A DNA stretch of 64,000 nt from Pseudoduganella guangdongensis (GTDB lineage: Bacteria > Pseudomonadota > Gammaproteobacteria > Burkholderiales > Burkholderiaceae_D), in NCBI RefSeq assembly GCF_009857475.1, contig NZ_WWCJ01000001.1, positions 372,001 through 436,000 of the forward strand. Direction: 5' to 3'. Positions 1-7,700 of this stretch are shown piece by piece; the stretch's first letter is position 1; each line of letters opens with the position of its first letter. Under the pieces are notes generated by a model that saw only the letters and a program-made list of their open reading frames with translations, was not told where the DNA came from and did no database searches. Position numbers and translations under genes: made by a program.

Positions 1-153
1 GAATGGATTGAGCAAGGGGCGCCCATAGATGCTGAACTGGTGGAGTTCCTTAACGTGATCGCGACTGCGGAAAAGCTCTCGCAGGAACTCCGTCACAAAG
101 CTCGGACAATAGTGCGGCGGTGGCATTCCTACGAGCACACTGTTCAGCCTTGA
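1..153 (+). CDS. C-terminal end of a small array protein (5' truncated)
   Basis: The first 50 codons of the window form an open frame ending at TGA 151-153. It is entered from outside the window, so only the C-terminus is seen. The residues are charged and predicted helical (AEKLSQELRHKARTIVRRW is typical). I do not recognise the family. The stop is followed after 7 bases by the first repeat copy at 161, exactly like the genes that follow, so this is the first visible member of the array. A role as an immunity protein is inferred from position only. Confidence 0.55.
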   Translation, partial: EWIEQGAPIDAELVEFLNVIATAEKLSQELRHKARTIVRRWHSYEHTVQP

Positions 154-232
154 CCACGTACGGCCAACTGCGGTCATCCATGTTATTTTGCCAATTTGAA
201 ATGCAAAACCGTTGGACAACCTAATCTTCCGC

Positions 233-559
233 ATGCGACTAGTGTCAACAGTTATACCTATCGTCTTACCCGACATTGGAAGTTTTTGTTTAGATGCAAT
301 TTCGATTGAACCATGCGGAGGTTTAGTAGGTGACACATCTTGCCTTCTGGTGAGGTATTTCGACTATCAGAAACAAGATATTGAGGGCGATAGTTTCTTT
401 CTCACGCTTTCTGAAGCCTTGGAGTATGCGGTGGAATGTTATTCTGTTGACCGGCAGAGCTGGCGAACAGACCCGCCAAGTGAGTTGGCTTTTCCAGAGG
501 ATATGTTTGCAGAGGCGCTCAAGCGACATGTTGCATCCTTGGGCCCCAAAGAACCATAA
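233..559 (+). CDS. Small array protein, probable immunity protein, family unknown
   Basis: A 108-aa soluble acidic protein if translation starts at ATG 233; TTG 212 would add seven residues. It carries no signal peptide or membrane segment. Hydrophobic strand-like stretches in the first half and a helical second half (TLSEALEYAVECY) fit a small alpha/beta fold, but I do not recognise the family. It is the second gene of the array. Its tail is longer than usual: the repeat copy lies at 650, about 90 bases after the stop. The upstream leader contains a 19-base segment at 180-198 that recurs almost unchanged at 738-756 before the next gene. Immunity function is inferred from the neighbours. Confidence 0.5.
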   Translation: MRLVSTVIPIVLPDIGSFCLDAISIEPCGGLVGDTSCLLVRYFDYQKQDIEGDSFFLTLSEALEYAVECYSVDRQSWRTDPPSELAFPEDMFAEALKRHVASLGPKEP

Positions 560-784
560 TTCAATAACCATCCCATTAATCAGCCAGACGACCTCCATGC
601 CGCACGCTTTGGACACCGTTTATCGAACAAGTTAAGGCGTAGGCGGCAACGGCCACTTGCGGACACCTGGTGCCAACGACCATAACTCGATCTAGGTTCC
701 TGGTCGATGGCCTGCCGATGTTATTTCGCATGCGCTGATGTTATATTGCCAATTTGCGATATACACCCCTTGGGATGCAGAGCG

Positions 785-1075
785 ATGTATGTAATTGACT
801 GCCGTGATGTTCAATCGTTCGAAGATCTAATCGACAAATTCAACAAGGGCTTCATTGAATCTGTCGGGGGCAAATGGAATGGGCACCTGGATGCTTTGAA
901 TGATTACCTATCTTGGCCGGACAAAGTCCCTTACGAAATGGTGATCTTGGGATCGGAGCATTGTTCGAGGACCCTGGATTTCAGAGTTAGTGAGCGTCAC
1001 GAGAAGGCGATCTGGCCGCTCATTGTGGATATACTTCGTGCAAACTCGGATTGCGTGCATATGAAATTCAAGTAG
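785..1075 (+). CDS. Barstar-like ribonuclease inhibitor / immunity protein
   Basis: A 96-aa protein that begins MYVIDCRDVQSFEDLIDKF and continues with an HLDALNDYLSW segment. This matches the barstar fold: a first strand, a helix, then the conserved LDAL-x-D-x-L motif of the RNase-binding region. Barstar proteins block barnase-like ribonuclease toxins by covering the active site in the cytoplasm. At about 95 residues the length is normal. ATG 785 was chosen because the barstar motif starts there. This is the clearest functional call in the array and the main reason to read the array as immunity genes. No matching ribonuclease toxin gene is in the window. Confidence 0.8.
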   Translation: MYVIDCRDVQSFEDLIDKFNKGFIESVGGKWNGHLDALNDYLSWPDKVPYEMVILGSEHCSRTLDFRVSERHEKAIWPLIVDILRANSDCVHMKFK

Positions 1076-1207
1076 GAAGCGCCCGACCATGCGCTCCTCA
1101 GGTTGCCTTCGTCCGCCAGTGAGCTTTGACCTTAAAGCGCTGACGGAGTTCGGCCAGCAGCTGCCGTTCCGCCAGTCGAACCGAGATCTATCACCTCTTA
1201 TTTTGCG

Positions 1208-1657
1208 ATGAGCCAACCGAGCATCACCCAATTGCCAGAACTCTGGGAGCGAGACGGCTCCCTTCGAGACGTTTATCTCACCGGTGTTGATATTCACGGA
1301 TGGGAACGGTTCATTCAATATGCGTCTGCATACAGACTTACTTATAAGGCTGATGGAGAAGACGCAGCTTTCCCTGGATTGGGGGAAGTGTTTCGTCGCA
1401 TTGATACGAGCCATTGCCTTTCGATTTGGATCGATGATGTTTCTGTTAACTGCCACTTCTTCCAAGATGATGAAATTGAGCTCGACGTCGATCCTGGCGA
1501 AATCCTTGGAGAAACCGAACATGCGGCGCTACTAAAGTTTGTGGCCGGCGCATCGAACGCCGTTGGTGTAAGTGCGATAATTACGCCAGAAGGCTCCCAG
1601 GGTTCGCCATTTCTGGCGTTTGATACAAAGCGACAGACCTGGAAAATTCAGGGGTAA
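1208..1657 (+). CDS. Array protein of unknown family
   Basis: A 149-aa cytoplasmic acidic protein. The N-terminal half has an ELWERDGSLRDVYL segment reminiscent of small proteins that start with an LPELW box, and the middle is rich in alternating aromatic and acidic residues (SIWIDDVSVNCHFF). I cannot name the family. The ATG at 1208 follows the repeat copy at 1151 by about 40 bases. The stop is followed by the next copy at 1665 after only 7 bases, so the gene fills its cassette almost fully. An immunity role is inferred from context, with moderate confidence that the gene is real. Confidence 0.6.
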   Translation: MSQPSITQLPELWERDGSLRDVYLTGVDIHGWERFIQYASAYRLTYKADGEDAAFPGLGEVFRRIDTSHCLSIWIDDVSVNCHFFQDDEIELDVDPGEILGETEHAALLKFVAGASNAVGVSAIITPEGSQGSPFLAFDTKRQTWKIQG

Positions 1658-1714
1658 GTACATTCGGCCATAACCGGGCAGTCGCCTAATAATGCATCAA
1701 TTCGCTACATCAAG

Positions 1715-2407
1715 ATGAATATTCAAAAGTTCGCCACGGTTTCGAAGACTTCATTCGTCGTTGGATTATTGGCCTGTGCAGCTTCTGTGTTGGCTGCCGA
1801 GCCCAATGATCAGCTCCGCAATGCCGCACTCCGTGTTATGGAAGGACGAGCCAGCGTATACGCAACCCTAAATCGTTGTGACGCCGTTTTTCGAAAAGCG
1901 GGCCTCGATTCGCGCTATGTCAAGCAATTCTGGGATTCCCGGCGGTTCGAGGTTTTTGAAGGCGTTCGAATAGCTTTAGCGGCTTCGATGATCGATTCAG
2001 AATTCCCCTCGCTTCCTAGTCAGGATGGGGGCGGCAACGTCTCCTTCGAACAATGCGAGAGTTTGGTAAGAAACGACGCTCCGGGGAAACTCGATATTGA
2101 AGGTGTGTCCACTGACGATCTGCAATCCATGGTGGCCGCCTACCAAGCCACTCGGCCCGATCCGCGTGCTAGGCGTGACCGTAGTCTATTCAATGACTGC
2201 ATCAAAGCCAATTTCAATTCACGACAAACCGATTTTGCTGTTGCAAATGTAAGATGCATATGCGTTGGTATGGCGATGAGCAGCGTCCCGCAGGATCAAC
2301 TCGACGAATGGCTCGCTCGGGTTCATAGCGGCGAAGCACTGCCAATGCAAAAGCAATCGTGGTTTGACGCATTGGCGCCCAAACTACAGGCATGTTATAC
2401 CCGATAA
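1715..2407 (+). CDS. Exported cysteine-containing array protein
   Basis: A 230-aa protein with a clear signal peptide: a short basic start, a hydrophobic core (SFVVGLLACAASVLA) and an ALA-type cleavage site near residue 28. The mature part has about six cysteines, including a CIC pair, so disulfides in the periplasm are likely. I do not recognise the family. It is the largest gene of the array and the only one with an obvious export signal. A periplasmic immunity protein against a cell-wall or membrane-active toxin would fit but is only inference. The repeat copy follows at 2443, 35 bases after the stop. Confidence 0.6.
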   Translation: MNIQKFATVSKTSFVVGLLACAASVLAAEPNDQLRNAALRVMEGRASVYATLNRCDAVFRKAGLDSRYVKQFWDSRRFEVFEGVRIALAASMIDSEFPSLPSQDGGGNVSFEQCESLVRNDAPGKLDIEGVSTDDLQSMVAAYQATRPDPRARRDRSLFNDCIKANFNSRQTDFAVANVRCICVGMAMSSVPQDQLDEWLARVHSGEALPMQKQSWFDALAPKLQACYTR

Positions 2408-2491
2408 AGGATGGCATTGGCAGCCAAGTCGCCGGCAGAGGCCGGCCAAGACCAGTCGTCGCGGGCGGATTTTGAAACATCAGAAGGATCA

Positions 2492-2743
2492 ATGTTCGTG
2501 GGAATTGAGTACAAAATTAAGTTTGTCATGCCGATGGATTTCGACCCGTCGGCATTGCTCAGAAAGTTACCGAGCCCAATTGAGCGCTCTGCTATGGCTG
2601 AGATTTACAACTACGCGGTTGAATCGGACGGATTCTATTTTGTCGACCATCTGGTGAATCGGGAGATTGCCTCCGTCGCGCTGCGATTGTTCATTGACGA
2701 GGCTCTAACCCATTCGCCGTCGATCCAGATCATCGAACCATGA
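2492..2743 (+). CDS. Small array protein, unknown family
   Basis: An 83-aa protein starting at ATG 2492, chosen over longer readings because an AGAAGGA ribosome site lies just upstream and because the repeat copy at 2443 should not be inside the gene. The protein alternates strands and a C-terminal helix (EIASVALRLFIDEAL). No membrane segment or signal is seen. I do not recognise it. The next repeat copy begins at 2764, 20 bases after the stop. Confidence 0.5.
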   Translation: MFVGIEYKIKFVMPMDFDPSALLRKLPSPIERSAMAEIYNYAVESDGFYFVDHLVNREIASVALRLFIDEALTHSPSIQIIEP

Positions 2744-2822
2744 AAGCTTGTGACGTGCCTTAACGGCCACGAGCGGCCTCTCCGAGGGTAAATGTAATGG
2801 TGCCACCGATCCTGCAATTCAA

Positions 2823-3230
2823 ATGAATGAACCACGTTACACACCTGAGGAATTTACACGTCGTTCAGGTAACGCCAAAATTGATACGGAGCTTCGCCGA
2901 TGGCTACGTTCCCAAGCTGTGCCGCAGCGCATAGGATTTATAGAAGCGCTTTTTCCTCAAAACTATAGGTACGCGCTCTCCCTCGTCAGGTCATCCCAAC
3001 TCCCGATTGAAGAAGTTACCCGGTTGCTGCAGCATTGGCTGACTTCTGCAAGCCATAATTGTAGTCAAGGCTTAATCGAAGGGCTCATCCCAATGCTTGG
3101 CGAAGCAAGATTTTGGGATATCGCAGCGCAAACGGAATTAACGCCGGCGATGGCTGACTTCTTAAATTACCATAGCCACGGTAAACTCGATCGTTACAAA
3201 GAAGCCGCAACTTCGGCGGGGCGGCAATAA
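2823..3230 (+). CDS. Helical array protein, unknown family
   Basis: A 135-aa protein predicted to be mostly helical (LRRWLRSQAVPQRIGFIEAL; IEEVTRLLQHWLTSASH). No signal peptide or membrane segment. The shape resembles small helical immunity proteins, but I cannot assign a family. The stop at 3228-3230 is followed after one base by a repeat copy at 3232, the tightest gene-to-repeat joint in the array, which argues that the repeat belongs to the cassette end. Confidence 0.55.
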   Translation: MNEPRYTPEEFTRRSGNAKIDTELRRWLRSQAVPQRIGFIEALFPQNYRYALSLVRSSQLPIEEVTRLLQHWLTSASHNCSQGLIEGLIPMLGEARFWDIAAQTELTPAMADFLNYHSHGKLDRYKEAATSAGRQ

Positions 3231-3268
3231 GCGGCCAATAACGGACCACCACTTATACCCACTATCAA

Positions 3269-3574
3269 ATGACCGTAGAAGCTGTACAGACCGTTGAAGT
3301 TGCGTTCTCTGACAGGATGTTGAGAGTTCGGCTCGTGAGCAGCGGTAAGCCGTGGTACCAGACAGTGAACTACACTGTGACAGGAGTCGAGTGGCACAAC
3401 GATATAAGCGCTTTTTGGTTTGATATGAAAAACCATAATCAATGTGCCACCTGGTTCTCTGATGTTCTCGAAGAGATTGAAAACGAAATAGATGTGCGAT
3501 TACAGGTCACTGCAACGACTTGGACCAACGTTCCAGATGAGGTAAGACGTGCATTTGAATTAGCCACGGTTTGA
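3269..3574 (+). CDS. Beta-rich array protein, unknown family
   Basis: A 101-aa protein with a long beta-rich N-terminal part (VEVAFSDRMLRVRLVSSGKP) containing several tryptophans and a short helix before the end (CATWFSDVLEEIENEID). No export signal. I do not recognise the family. ATG 3269 follows the repeat copy at 3232 by 20 bases, leaving no room for a separate promoter, so expression probably depends on read-through from upstream cassettes. Confidence 0.55.
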   Translation: MTVEAVQTVEVAFSDRMLRVRLVSSGKPWYQTVNYTVTGVEWHNDISAFWFDMKNHNQCATWFSDVLEEIENEIDVRLQVTATTWTNVPDEVRRAFELATV

Positions 3575-3614
3575 CCGAAGTCGGCCAGAACCCGACACCT
3601 GAACATGAGGGAAA

Positions 3615-3923
3615 ATGGAAACTGATTTCGAGATCACATGTAATGCCTTTGTAAGCAAAGAAGTTGACCGTCTCGCTCGACTTTCCCCGTGCGAGTTGAT
3701 GCAACTGACTCAAAAGGGTGTGGAAGTAACTGTCGCAGATAAAACAGCTAAGCTTTTTCATCACATCGTAGATTTTGGTGACACCCGACAAATCGGGGTG
3801 ATACTTCTATTCACAAGTAAGCTGGGCTTCGGTGGGCGGCAATTTCGAGGTGGTGTCAGAGTTCAATTGCGCAGCGAACGCATTTCCGATGCCGAAGCGG
3901 CTGAACTGTTCGACTTTCTGTAG
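3615..3923 (+). CDS. Small array protein, unknown family
   Basis: A 102-aa cytoplasmic protein. An N-terminal helix region (SKEVDRLARLSPCELMQL) is followed by strands rich in valine and phenylalanine and a glycine-rich turn (SKLGFGGRQFRGG). A GAGGGAAA ribosome site sits just before ATG 3615. I do not recognise the family. It is bounded by repeat copies at 3582 and 3944. Confidence 0.55.
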   Translation: METDFEITCNAFVSKEVDRLARLSPCELMQLTQKGVEVTVADKTAKLFHHIVDFGDTRQIGVILLFTSKLGFGGRQFRGGVRVQLRSERISDAEAAELFDFL

Positions 3924-4012
3924 AACCAGTATCCGACTGTGTTCGGCCAACAGCAGCCGTTGCGCATGCTGGACATTTAGACGAATATTTCAACTCTTAG
4001 GATTTGCTGGGC

Positions 4013-4540
4013 ATGCTTGCCACTGAACTAGAAAAGTCATTGCGCCAGTCGTTGCGTTCCGCAGGGCAGCAACTGAAAGATTTGGACGCGCTGGGTGCAC
4101 TGCGTTTTGTTACTGAACATTGGCAATCGACCGAAGTTGATGGCCTAAGGCCAATGCAGGGTGATGGCTTGGTAGCCTATTTTGAGCTACTGAATAGGGG
4201 ACGAGGTTCTGTTCTAGAATTCGGAATTAATCGTATCTTGCGCTTCCCGCCAATTGACGGTGCGAATTTCTGGGAGTGGGCCCCTGGCTATAAGCTCCGC
4301 CTCTCGCTTACTTACAAGCCGCCCCTTGAGTTCTTTCAACTCAATGCGGCTAAGTCGGTTGTCGATTGCTGGAGTAAGGCTGATGTCCTGACTTTTATTG
4401 ATGAACTCAAATCACTACCACTGTTTAAGCTCGTAAACCAACTTGAGCTGGATGCCTCTAGCATTAGCTTCACTGAGTGCGACAGCCCGCCAACCGAAGC
4501 TAATCACGCCACCAAGGGGCTGACATGGGCCAAAGCTTGA
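4013..4540 (+). CDS. Array protein of 175 aa, unknown family
   Basis: A 175-aa protein from ATG 4013; TTG 4004 would add three residues. It begins with a long amphipathic helix (LEKSLRQSLRSAGQQLKDL) and then has strands with several aromatic residues (FWEWAPGYKLRLSLTY). No signal peptide. I do not recognise it. The Shine-Dalgarno-like AGGAT lies just upstream. It is bounded by repeat copies at 3944 and 4560, the latter 19 bases after the stop. Confidence 0.55.
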   Translation: MLATELEKSLRQSLRSAGQQLKDLDALGALRFVTEHWQSTEVDGLRPMQGDGLVAYFELLNRGRGSVLEFGINRILRFPPIDGANFWEWAPGYKLRLSLTYKPPLEFFQLNAAKSVVDCWSKADVLTFIDELKSLPLFKLVNQLELDASSISFTECDSPPTEANHATKGLTWAKA

Positions 4541-4594
4541 AATCACTTGGTTCCGTAGTCGGCCAATTGCTGCCTGCTAATATGGGGAAATGAA

Positions 4595-4825
4595 GTGGAT
4601 CGTAATAGTGCTGAAGAGCTGATGGCCATTTATGGACGTGTCGCTGTCGCGTTGAATGATGCATGCAATCTAGTTCACAACCTTCCAGAGACTGAGCGAG
4701 CTGAGCATATGCGCGGACTTGGTGAAGTTATGGGAGACCTCTGGTTTAAGCTCCAATTACCCGTCGTGCGTGAACATCGGGATCTGGATCCGGACGGCGA
4801 TCGATTTCAAAAACGTGAAGAATAG
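4595..4825 (+). CDS. Very small acidic array protein
   Basis: A 76-aa acidic, helical protein starting at GTG 4595. The pattern is a helix (SAEELMAIYGRVAVALNDA), a short link with acidic residues, a second helix around ERAEHMRGLGEVMGDLW, and a C-terminal DLDPDGD tail. I believe similar orphan proteins occur beside immunity genes in other bacteria, but I cannot name the family or verify this. The cassette (repeat 4560 to repeat 4840) is the shortest in the array at 280 bases. Confidence 0.55.
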   Translation: MDRNSAEELMAIYGRVAVALNDACNLVHNLPETERAEHMRGLGEVMGDLWFKLQLPVVREHRDLDPDGDRFQKREE

Positions 4826-4895
4826 TATTCGTCCCAGTCCGGCCAAAAACGGTCATCCCAAGCAACATGCGAAGTAGTTTTGAGAGATTTATTAA

Positions 4896-5219
4896 ATGGG
4901 TTTAGATAACTGCGATATCGTTGATGCTGTTGGTACCGACATTAGCACCGGAAAGATAGTCCTGAGTGTCTTGGATTCCTGGGACTGGACGGATGAGAGC
5001 GAACACTTGAAAACCCTTCAAGCAAAGCTCAACGCATATTTCTCGTTTGTAGATTCACGTCAAATCTACGAAGCCTATCCTAACGCTGAAGGCAAAGGCC
5101 TAGTCGTAGATATTGTTACGAAGTTCCCGATACCCGAATCGGGCATGAAACTCCTAGAAAAAGCAGCTGTGGTGGCGTCCTCGGTGGGGTTGGAGCTTAC
5201 GCACCGACATTTGGCCTAA
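4896..5219 (+). CDS. DUF6572-like protein, probable immunity protein
   Basis: A 107-aa protein with the layout I associate with DUF6572: an N-terminal VDAVGTD-x-STGKIVLSV strand pair, a WDWTDESEHLKTLQAKLNAY segment leading into a helix, a YPNAEGKGLVVDI strand, and a C-terminal helix. That family is common in polymorphic-toxin immunity neighbourhoods. No export signal. The repeat after this gene (5234) is one of the three degenerate copies. The family call is from memory of the pattern; the immunity role is inference. Confidence 0.7.
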   Translation: MGLDNCDIVDAVGTDISTGKIVLSVLDSWDWTDESEHLKTLQAKLNAYFSFVDSRQIYEAYPNAEGKGLVVDIVTKFPIPESGMKLLEKAAVVASSVGLELTHRHLA

Positions 5220-5278
5220 GCACGCGAGCCTGTTACGCAAAACCAGACACACACGATTGGGATCAAAAAAAGGCAAGA

Positions 5279-5740
5279 ATGTCATTAGAAGAAGGCGTAC
5301 TACTCCAGAAACGGCAGAACGATTTTTCAGCTTTCTACGCTGAGCTTCTGCCGTGCCTTGTAGATTTCATTGGAAAGATTGGAATTGAGCCGTCGCACGA
5401 AGTGCTGAACCACGCCGTCCAATTCGAACCTTTCGTATCACAGGCGACAGGGAATTTATCCATCGATAATGAAGAGGATAGAACTTGGCTCGTGACGCGC
5501 ATGGGTTACTACATTGGTGAGTATTTCGTGCAAAAGCACGCGGGGTGTTGGTATGTGAATGAAATTTCGGATTCTCGTTACTTTGCTAGGTTTGTCGTCG
5601 GAAAATTCAATATTCCGAGCCAGCGAGCATTGATGCTCGACCCTTTTGAAGTGGCGGCAGCGTACGTTTCCGCACCAACGCCTCGTGTGCTCGGTGATCT
5701 TATAGCGGAAGTGGAAAGAGAGATACTTGAGCTACGATAG
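5279..5740 (+). CDS. Array protein of 153 aa, probable immunity protein
   Basis: A 153-aa cytoplasmic protein. The central part has a GYYIGEYFVQKHAGCWYVNE segment, a beta-rich stretch with many aromatic residues as often seen in immunity proteins that cap toxin surfaces, followed by DPFEVAAAYV and a C-terminal helix (DLIAEVEREILEL). I do not have a firm family name. An AAAAAGGCAAGA purine-rich stretch precedes ATG 5279. Repeat copies lie at 5234 and 5762. Confidence 0.55.
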   Translation: MSLEEGVLLQKRQNDFSAFYAELLPCLVDFIGKIGIEPSHEVLNHAVQFEPFVSQATGNLSIDNEEDRTWLVTRMGYYIGEYFVQKHAGCWYVNEISDSRYFARFVVGKFNIPSQRALMLDPFEVAAAYVSAPTPRVLGDLIAEVEREILELR

Positions 5741-5813
5741 AGCTGCGGAGCTTACTTCATTCGGCCAGAAGCAGACGTCCCACGCTGAGAACTCTAGAAC
5801 AAATGGATAAATT

Positions 5814-6242
5814 TTGATAAGCAATATACGTCGAGCAGTTTTGTCATGGCGAGAACAAGGCATTCCGTTATTGCCTGGACTCGACATAGAAGAAATTCGC
5901 AGTCTTGCCAAGATGGGACACATCAGCTTATCTGCGGATGTTGAGCTCCTATATTTCCTCTGTGGTGGTATGCCAAGGGGTACCGTTGATGGCAACTGGT
6001 TTGAATTGTGGCCGCTGGAACGCCTGTTGCATGACGCAAAAAATTTTCCGTATTCGCTCCTTCCTTTCGCTGAAGGTTTCCTTTCCGCGCAACTTTATTG
6101 TCTGCGCTTTGAGGACGCATCAAGCGCTTCAGTCCACATGGATTTTTCATTTGATGGTAATTCGACCAACGAAGTCGCGCCGAGCTTAGACGCTATGTGC
6201 GGAATGCTGTTAGAAGATCCTAGTGCCTTGTGCCTTCCCTAA
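5814..6242 (+). CDS. SUKH-like (SMI1/KNR4) immunity protein
   Basis: A 142-aa protein read from TTG 5814. The order LLPGLDIEEIRSLAK, then ADVELLYFLCGG, then a GNWFELWPLERL strand resembles the SUKH (SMI1/KNR4) fold: an amphipathic helix, a helix ending in a glycine pair, then beta strands with tryptophan. SUKH proteins are among the commonest immunity proteins of nuclease toxins. The start is unsettled: an ATG at 5803 opens a frame that closes after four codons (MDKF then TGA), so either TTG is used or a base has been lost near 5813. Repeat copies lie at 5762 and 6297. Confidence 0.6.
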   Translation: MISNIRRAVLSWREQGIPLLPGLDIEEIRSLAKMGHISLSADVELLYFLCGGMPRGTVDGNWFELWPLERLLHDAKNFPYSLLPFAEGFLSAQLYCLRFEDASSASVHMDFSFDGNSTNEVAPSLDAMCGMLLEDPSALCLP

Positions 6243-6337
6243 ATTTGGCGATAAGTAAACGTCATTTTTTGGGATAGCGACGTGATTGGGTACAATCGGC
6301 CACTTGCAGACGCTGACCTTATGCAATCTATTTGAAT

Positions 6338-6607
6338 ATGGCGACGTACGTTAAACGACACTGGAATGAGCTGCGTGGTGACGCGCATGACGCTTGGGGA
6401 ACCTCTTGGTGGTACTTCGAGGTTGATGATCAAGGCAGGGTGCTTCGGCAGATTGAGCAATATGAATCTGGCGTGCAATTGCGTTACGGCGAACAGCACG
6501 CAGAGGATGAGTTTGGTGGACTTGCCTTGGTACCACTTGATCTATCTGTGCCCTTGTACAGCCCAGTTGCATCACAAGACTTTGAAGCAATGTGGCAGAC
6601 TTCGTGA
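6338..6607 (+). CDS. DUF6881-like protein, probable immunity protein
   Basis: An 89-aa protein from ATG 6338 (TTG 6332 would add two residues). The pattern YVKRHWNEL, then WWYFEVDDQGRVLRQIE, then a C-terminal SQDFEAMW box matches what I recall of DUF6881: a small beta-sheet domain whose last helix carries EFEALW. This family is found near toxin-immunity genes. No export signal. It is bounded by repeat copies at 6297 and 6620, the latter 12 bases after the stop. Confidence 0.65.
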   Translation: MATYVKRHWNELRGDAHDAWGTSWWYFEVDDQGRVLRQIEQYESGVQLRYGEQHAEDEFGGLALVPLDLSVPLYSPVASQDFEAMWQTS

Positions 6608-6684
6608 CTACGCCGCTGTCGGCCAAGAGCTGCCCTTCACGGATACTGAGTTTTTTTGAATGTCGTGTTTAGGAAGGTTGATGG

Positions 6685-7239
6685 ATGTCCGTTAGCTATC
6701 ATTTTTTAGCCTCAGAAAGGGACTATCAATTAGTCACGACCTGGTTTGCGGCACTTGAATATGAAACGACCATGAAGGAGCGTCCGGATGGAACCTGGCT
6801 CTACTTTCGTGCGATGGCTACGGAGCCTCTGCCCGATTCTGAGCATATAAATCAGGAAACGACACCGTTGGTGTGGATTTCAAAACCCAAAAAGCGAAGT
6901 GACATATTGTGGACCGATGCCGAGGTCTGCTTCACCGCCACGCCGCTGAGGTCTCAGTTTCCGGAACTGAACAAGATTTCCATGCAATTTGCAAAATGGT
7001 TGAAGCAATTCGACCTCGTCTTTGCTCGGAAGGACAATGTTGCGCGTGAGTGGAACTATTATCTGGAAGGCGGAATTCGGAACTTCAGCGAAAAATTGTA
7101 TGCTCTACCGGATGCTATGGCAGCCTTGCAGAATGGCAGGTATTTCGTACATCAACGAGCGAACGATGCGGTCTTGGATACGGTCGTAAAGACGCTGCGC
7201 CTACGGGGCTACGACTTTGACACAAACTATCCCGTTTGA
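6685..7239 (+). CDS. Array protein of 184 aa, unknown family
   Basis: A 184-aa soluble protein. An N-terminal segment (YHFLASERDYQLVTTWFAAL) looks like a strand-helix start, followed by a tryptophan-containing sheet region and a C-terminal helix-strand unit (DAVLDTVVKTLRLRGYDFD). I do not recognise the family. An AGGAAGG ribosome site lies just before ATG 6685. The following repeat copy at 7247 is a variant (CGACCA). An immunity role is inferred from position. Confidence 0.6.
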   Translation: MSVSYHFLASERDYQLVTTWFAALEYETTMKERPDGTWLYFRAMATEPLPDSEHINQETTPLVWISKPKKRSDILWTDAEVCFTATPLRSQFPELNKISMQFAKWLKQFDLVFARKDNVAREWNYYLEGGIRNFSEKLYALPDAMAALQNGRYFVHQRANDAVLDTVVKTLRLRGYDFDTNYPV

Positions 7240-7298
7240 CCACAACCGACCACAAGCAGCCGGTGAGAAAACTTTCGAGCGTTATGGCGTAGAACCAA

Positions 7299-7577
7299 AT
7301 GGAAAAACGAACAGTTGCAGATATCGTTGGCCCCTGGGTTGATCCGGGCTTCGAATCGAGCCTCATTGATCGTTGTCGCGACAACTGGTCGGTGCCTGTG
7401 GGCGAAATTTCGAACTATGTACTGGCCGCCTTCATTCGCCAGCAAATAGCCTTGGACCTAGTGGTGCCCGAGGCGCAACGGCGCATTGCATCCGGCTATA
7501 CGGATGAAACTGAAGTTCTCGACGATGAGCTAGCACTCGCGATCGGCGGAATTTTGCCGTGTGATCAACCTCGCTAA
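7299..7577 (+). CDS. Last array gene, small protein of unknown family
   Basis: A 92-aa acidic protein, helical in the middle (EISNYVLAAFIRQQIALDL) with a short C-terminal DDELALAIGG element. It is the last gene followed by a recognisable repeat (degenerate copy at 7579). A TGTTACGCAA decamer at 7609-7618 just beyond this end also occurs at 5231-5240 by the other degenerate copy, so these two cassette ends share extra sequence. Function unknown; immunity role inferred. Confidence 0.55.
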   Translation: MEKRTVADIVGPWVDPGFESSLIDRCRDNWSVPVGEISNYVLAAFIRQQIALDLVVPEAQRRIASGYTDETEVLDDELALAIGGILPCDQPR

Positions 7578-7700
7578 GTTCCCACAAGCGGACGTTTGTA
7601 GCGAAGCGTGTTACGCAACTATCACGACAAAATGACGACAATTGGGCCGACCAGCGTCGCTATAATTTTTCGTAACGTACATTCCTGCCGACCGATCCTC

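Larger units (their letters stand above)
1..7600 (+). repeat. Cassette-like array of immunity genes separated by CGGCCA-N4-CNGNC repeats
   Basis: Seventeen copies of a short degenerate motif were found by eye, one after each gene of the array, always in the same orientation as the genes. Copies begin at 161, 650, 1151, 1665, 2443, 2764, 3232, 3582, 3944, 4560, 4840, 5234, 5762, 6297, 6620, 7247 and 7579 and each spans about 17 bases. The CNGNC half is kept in all 17. The CGGCCA half is exact in 14; the copies at 5234, 7247 and 7579 have TACGCA, CGACCA and TTCCCA. Spacing between copies runs from about 280 to 780 bases, one gene each. Most copies start within 100 bases of the preceding stop codon; the copy at 3232 starts right after it. 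No integron core site or integrase is visible. The motif could be a recombination site, a homology anchor for gene exchange, or a transcript end. Confidence 0.8.

Noticed and set aside
161..7595. CRISPR array
   Set aside because: The repeats are only about 17 bases, are degenerate, and are separated by whole genes of 280-780 bases.
1..7600. Classical integron gene-cassette array
   Set aside because: No GTTRRRY core or paired R/L boxes recur at the gene junctions and no intI gene is visible. The recurring motif is CGGCCA-N4-CNGNC instead.
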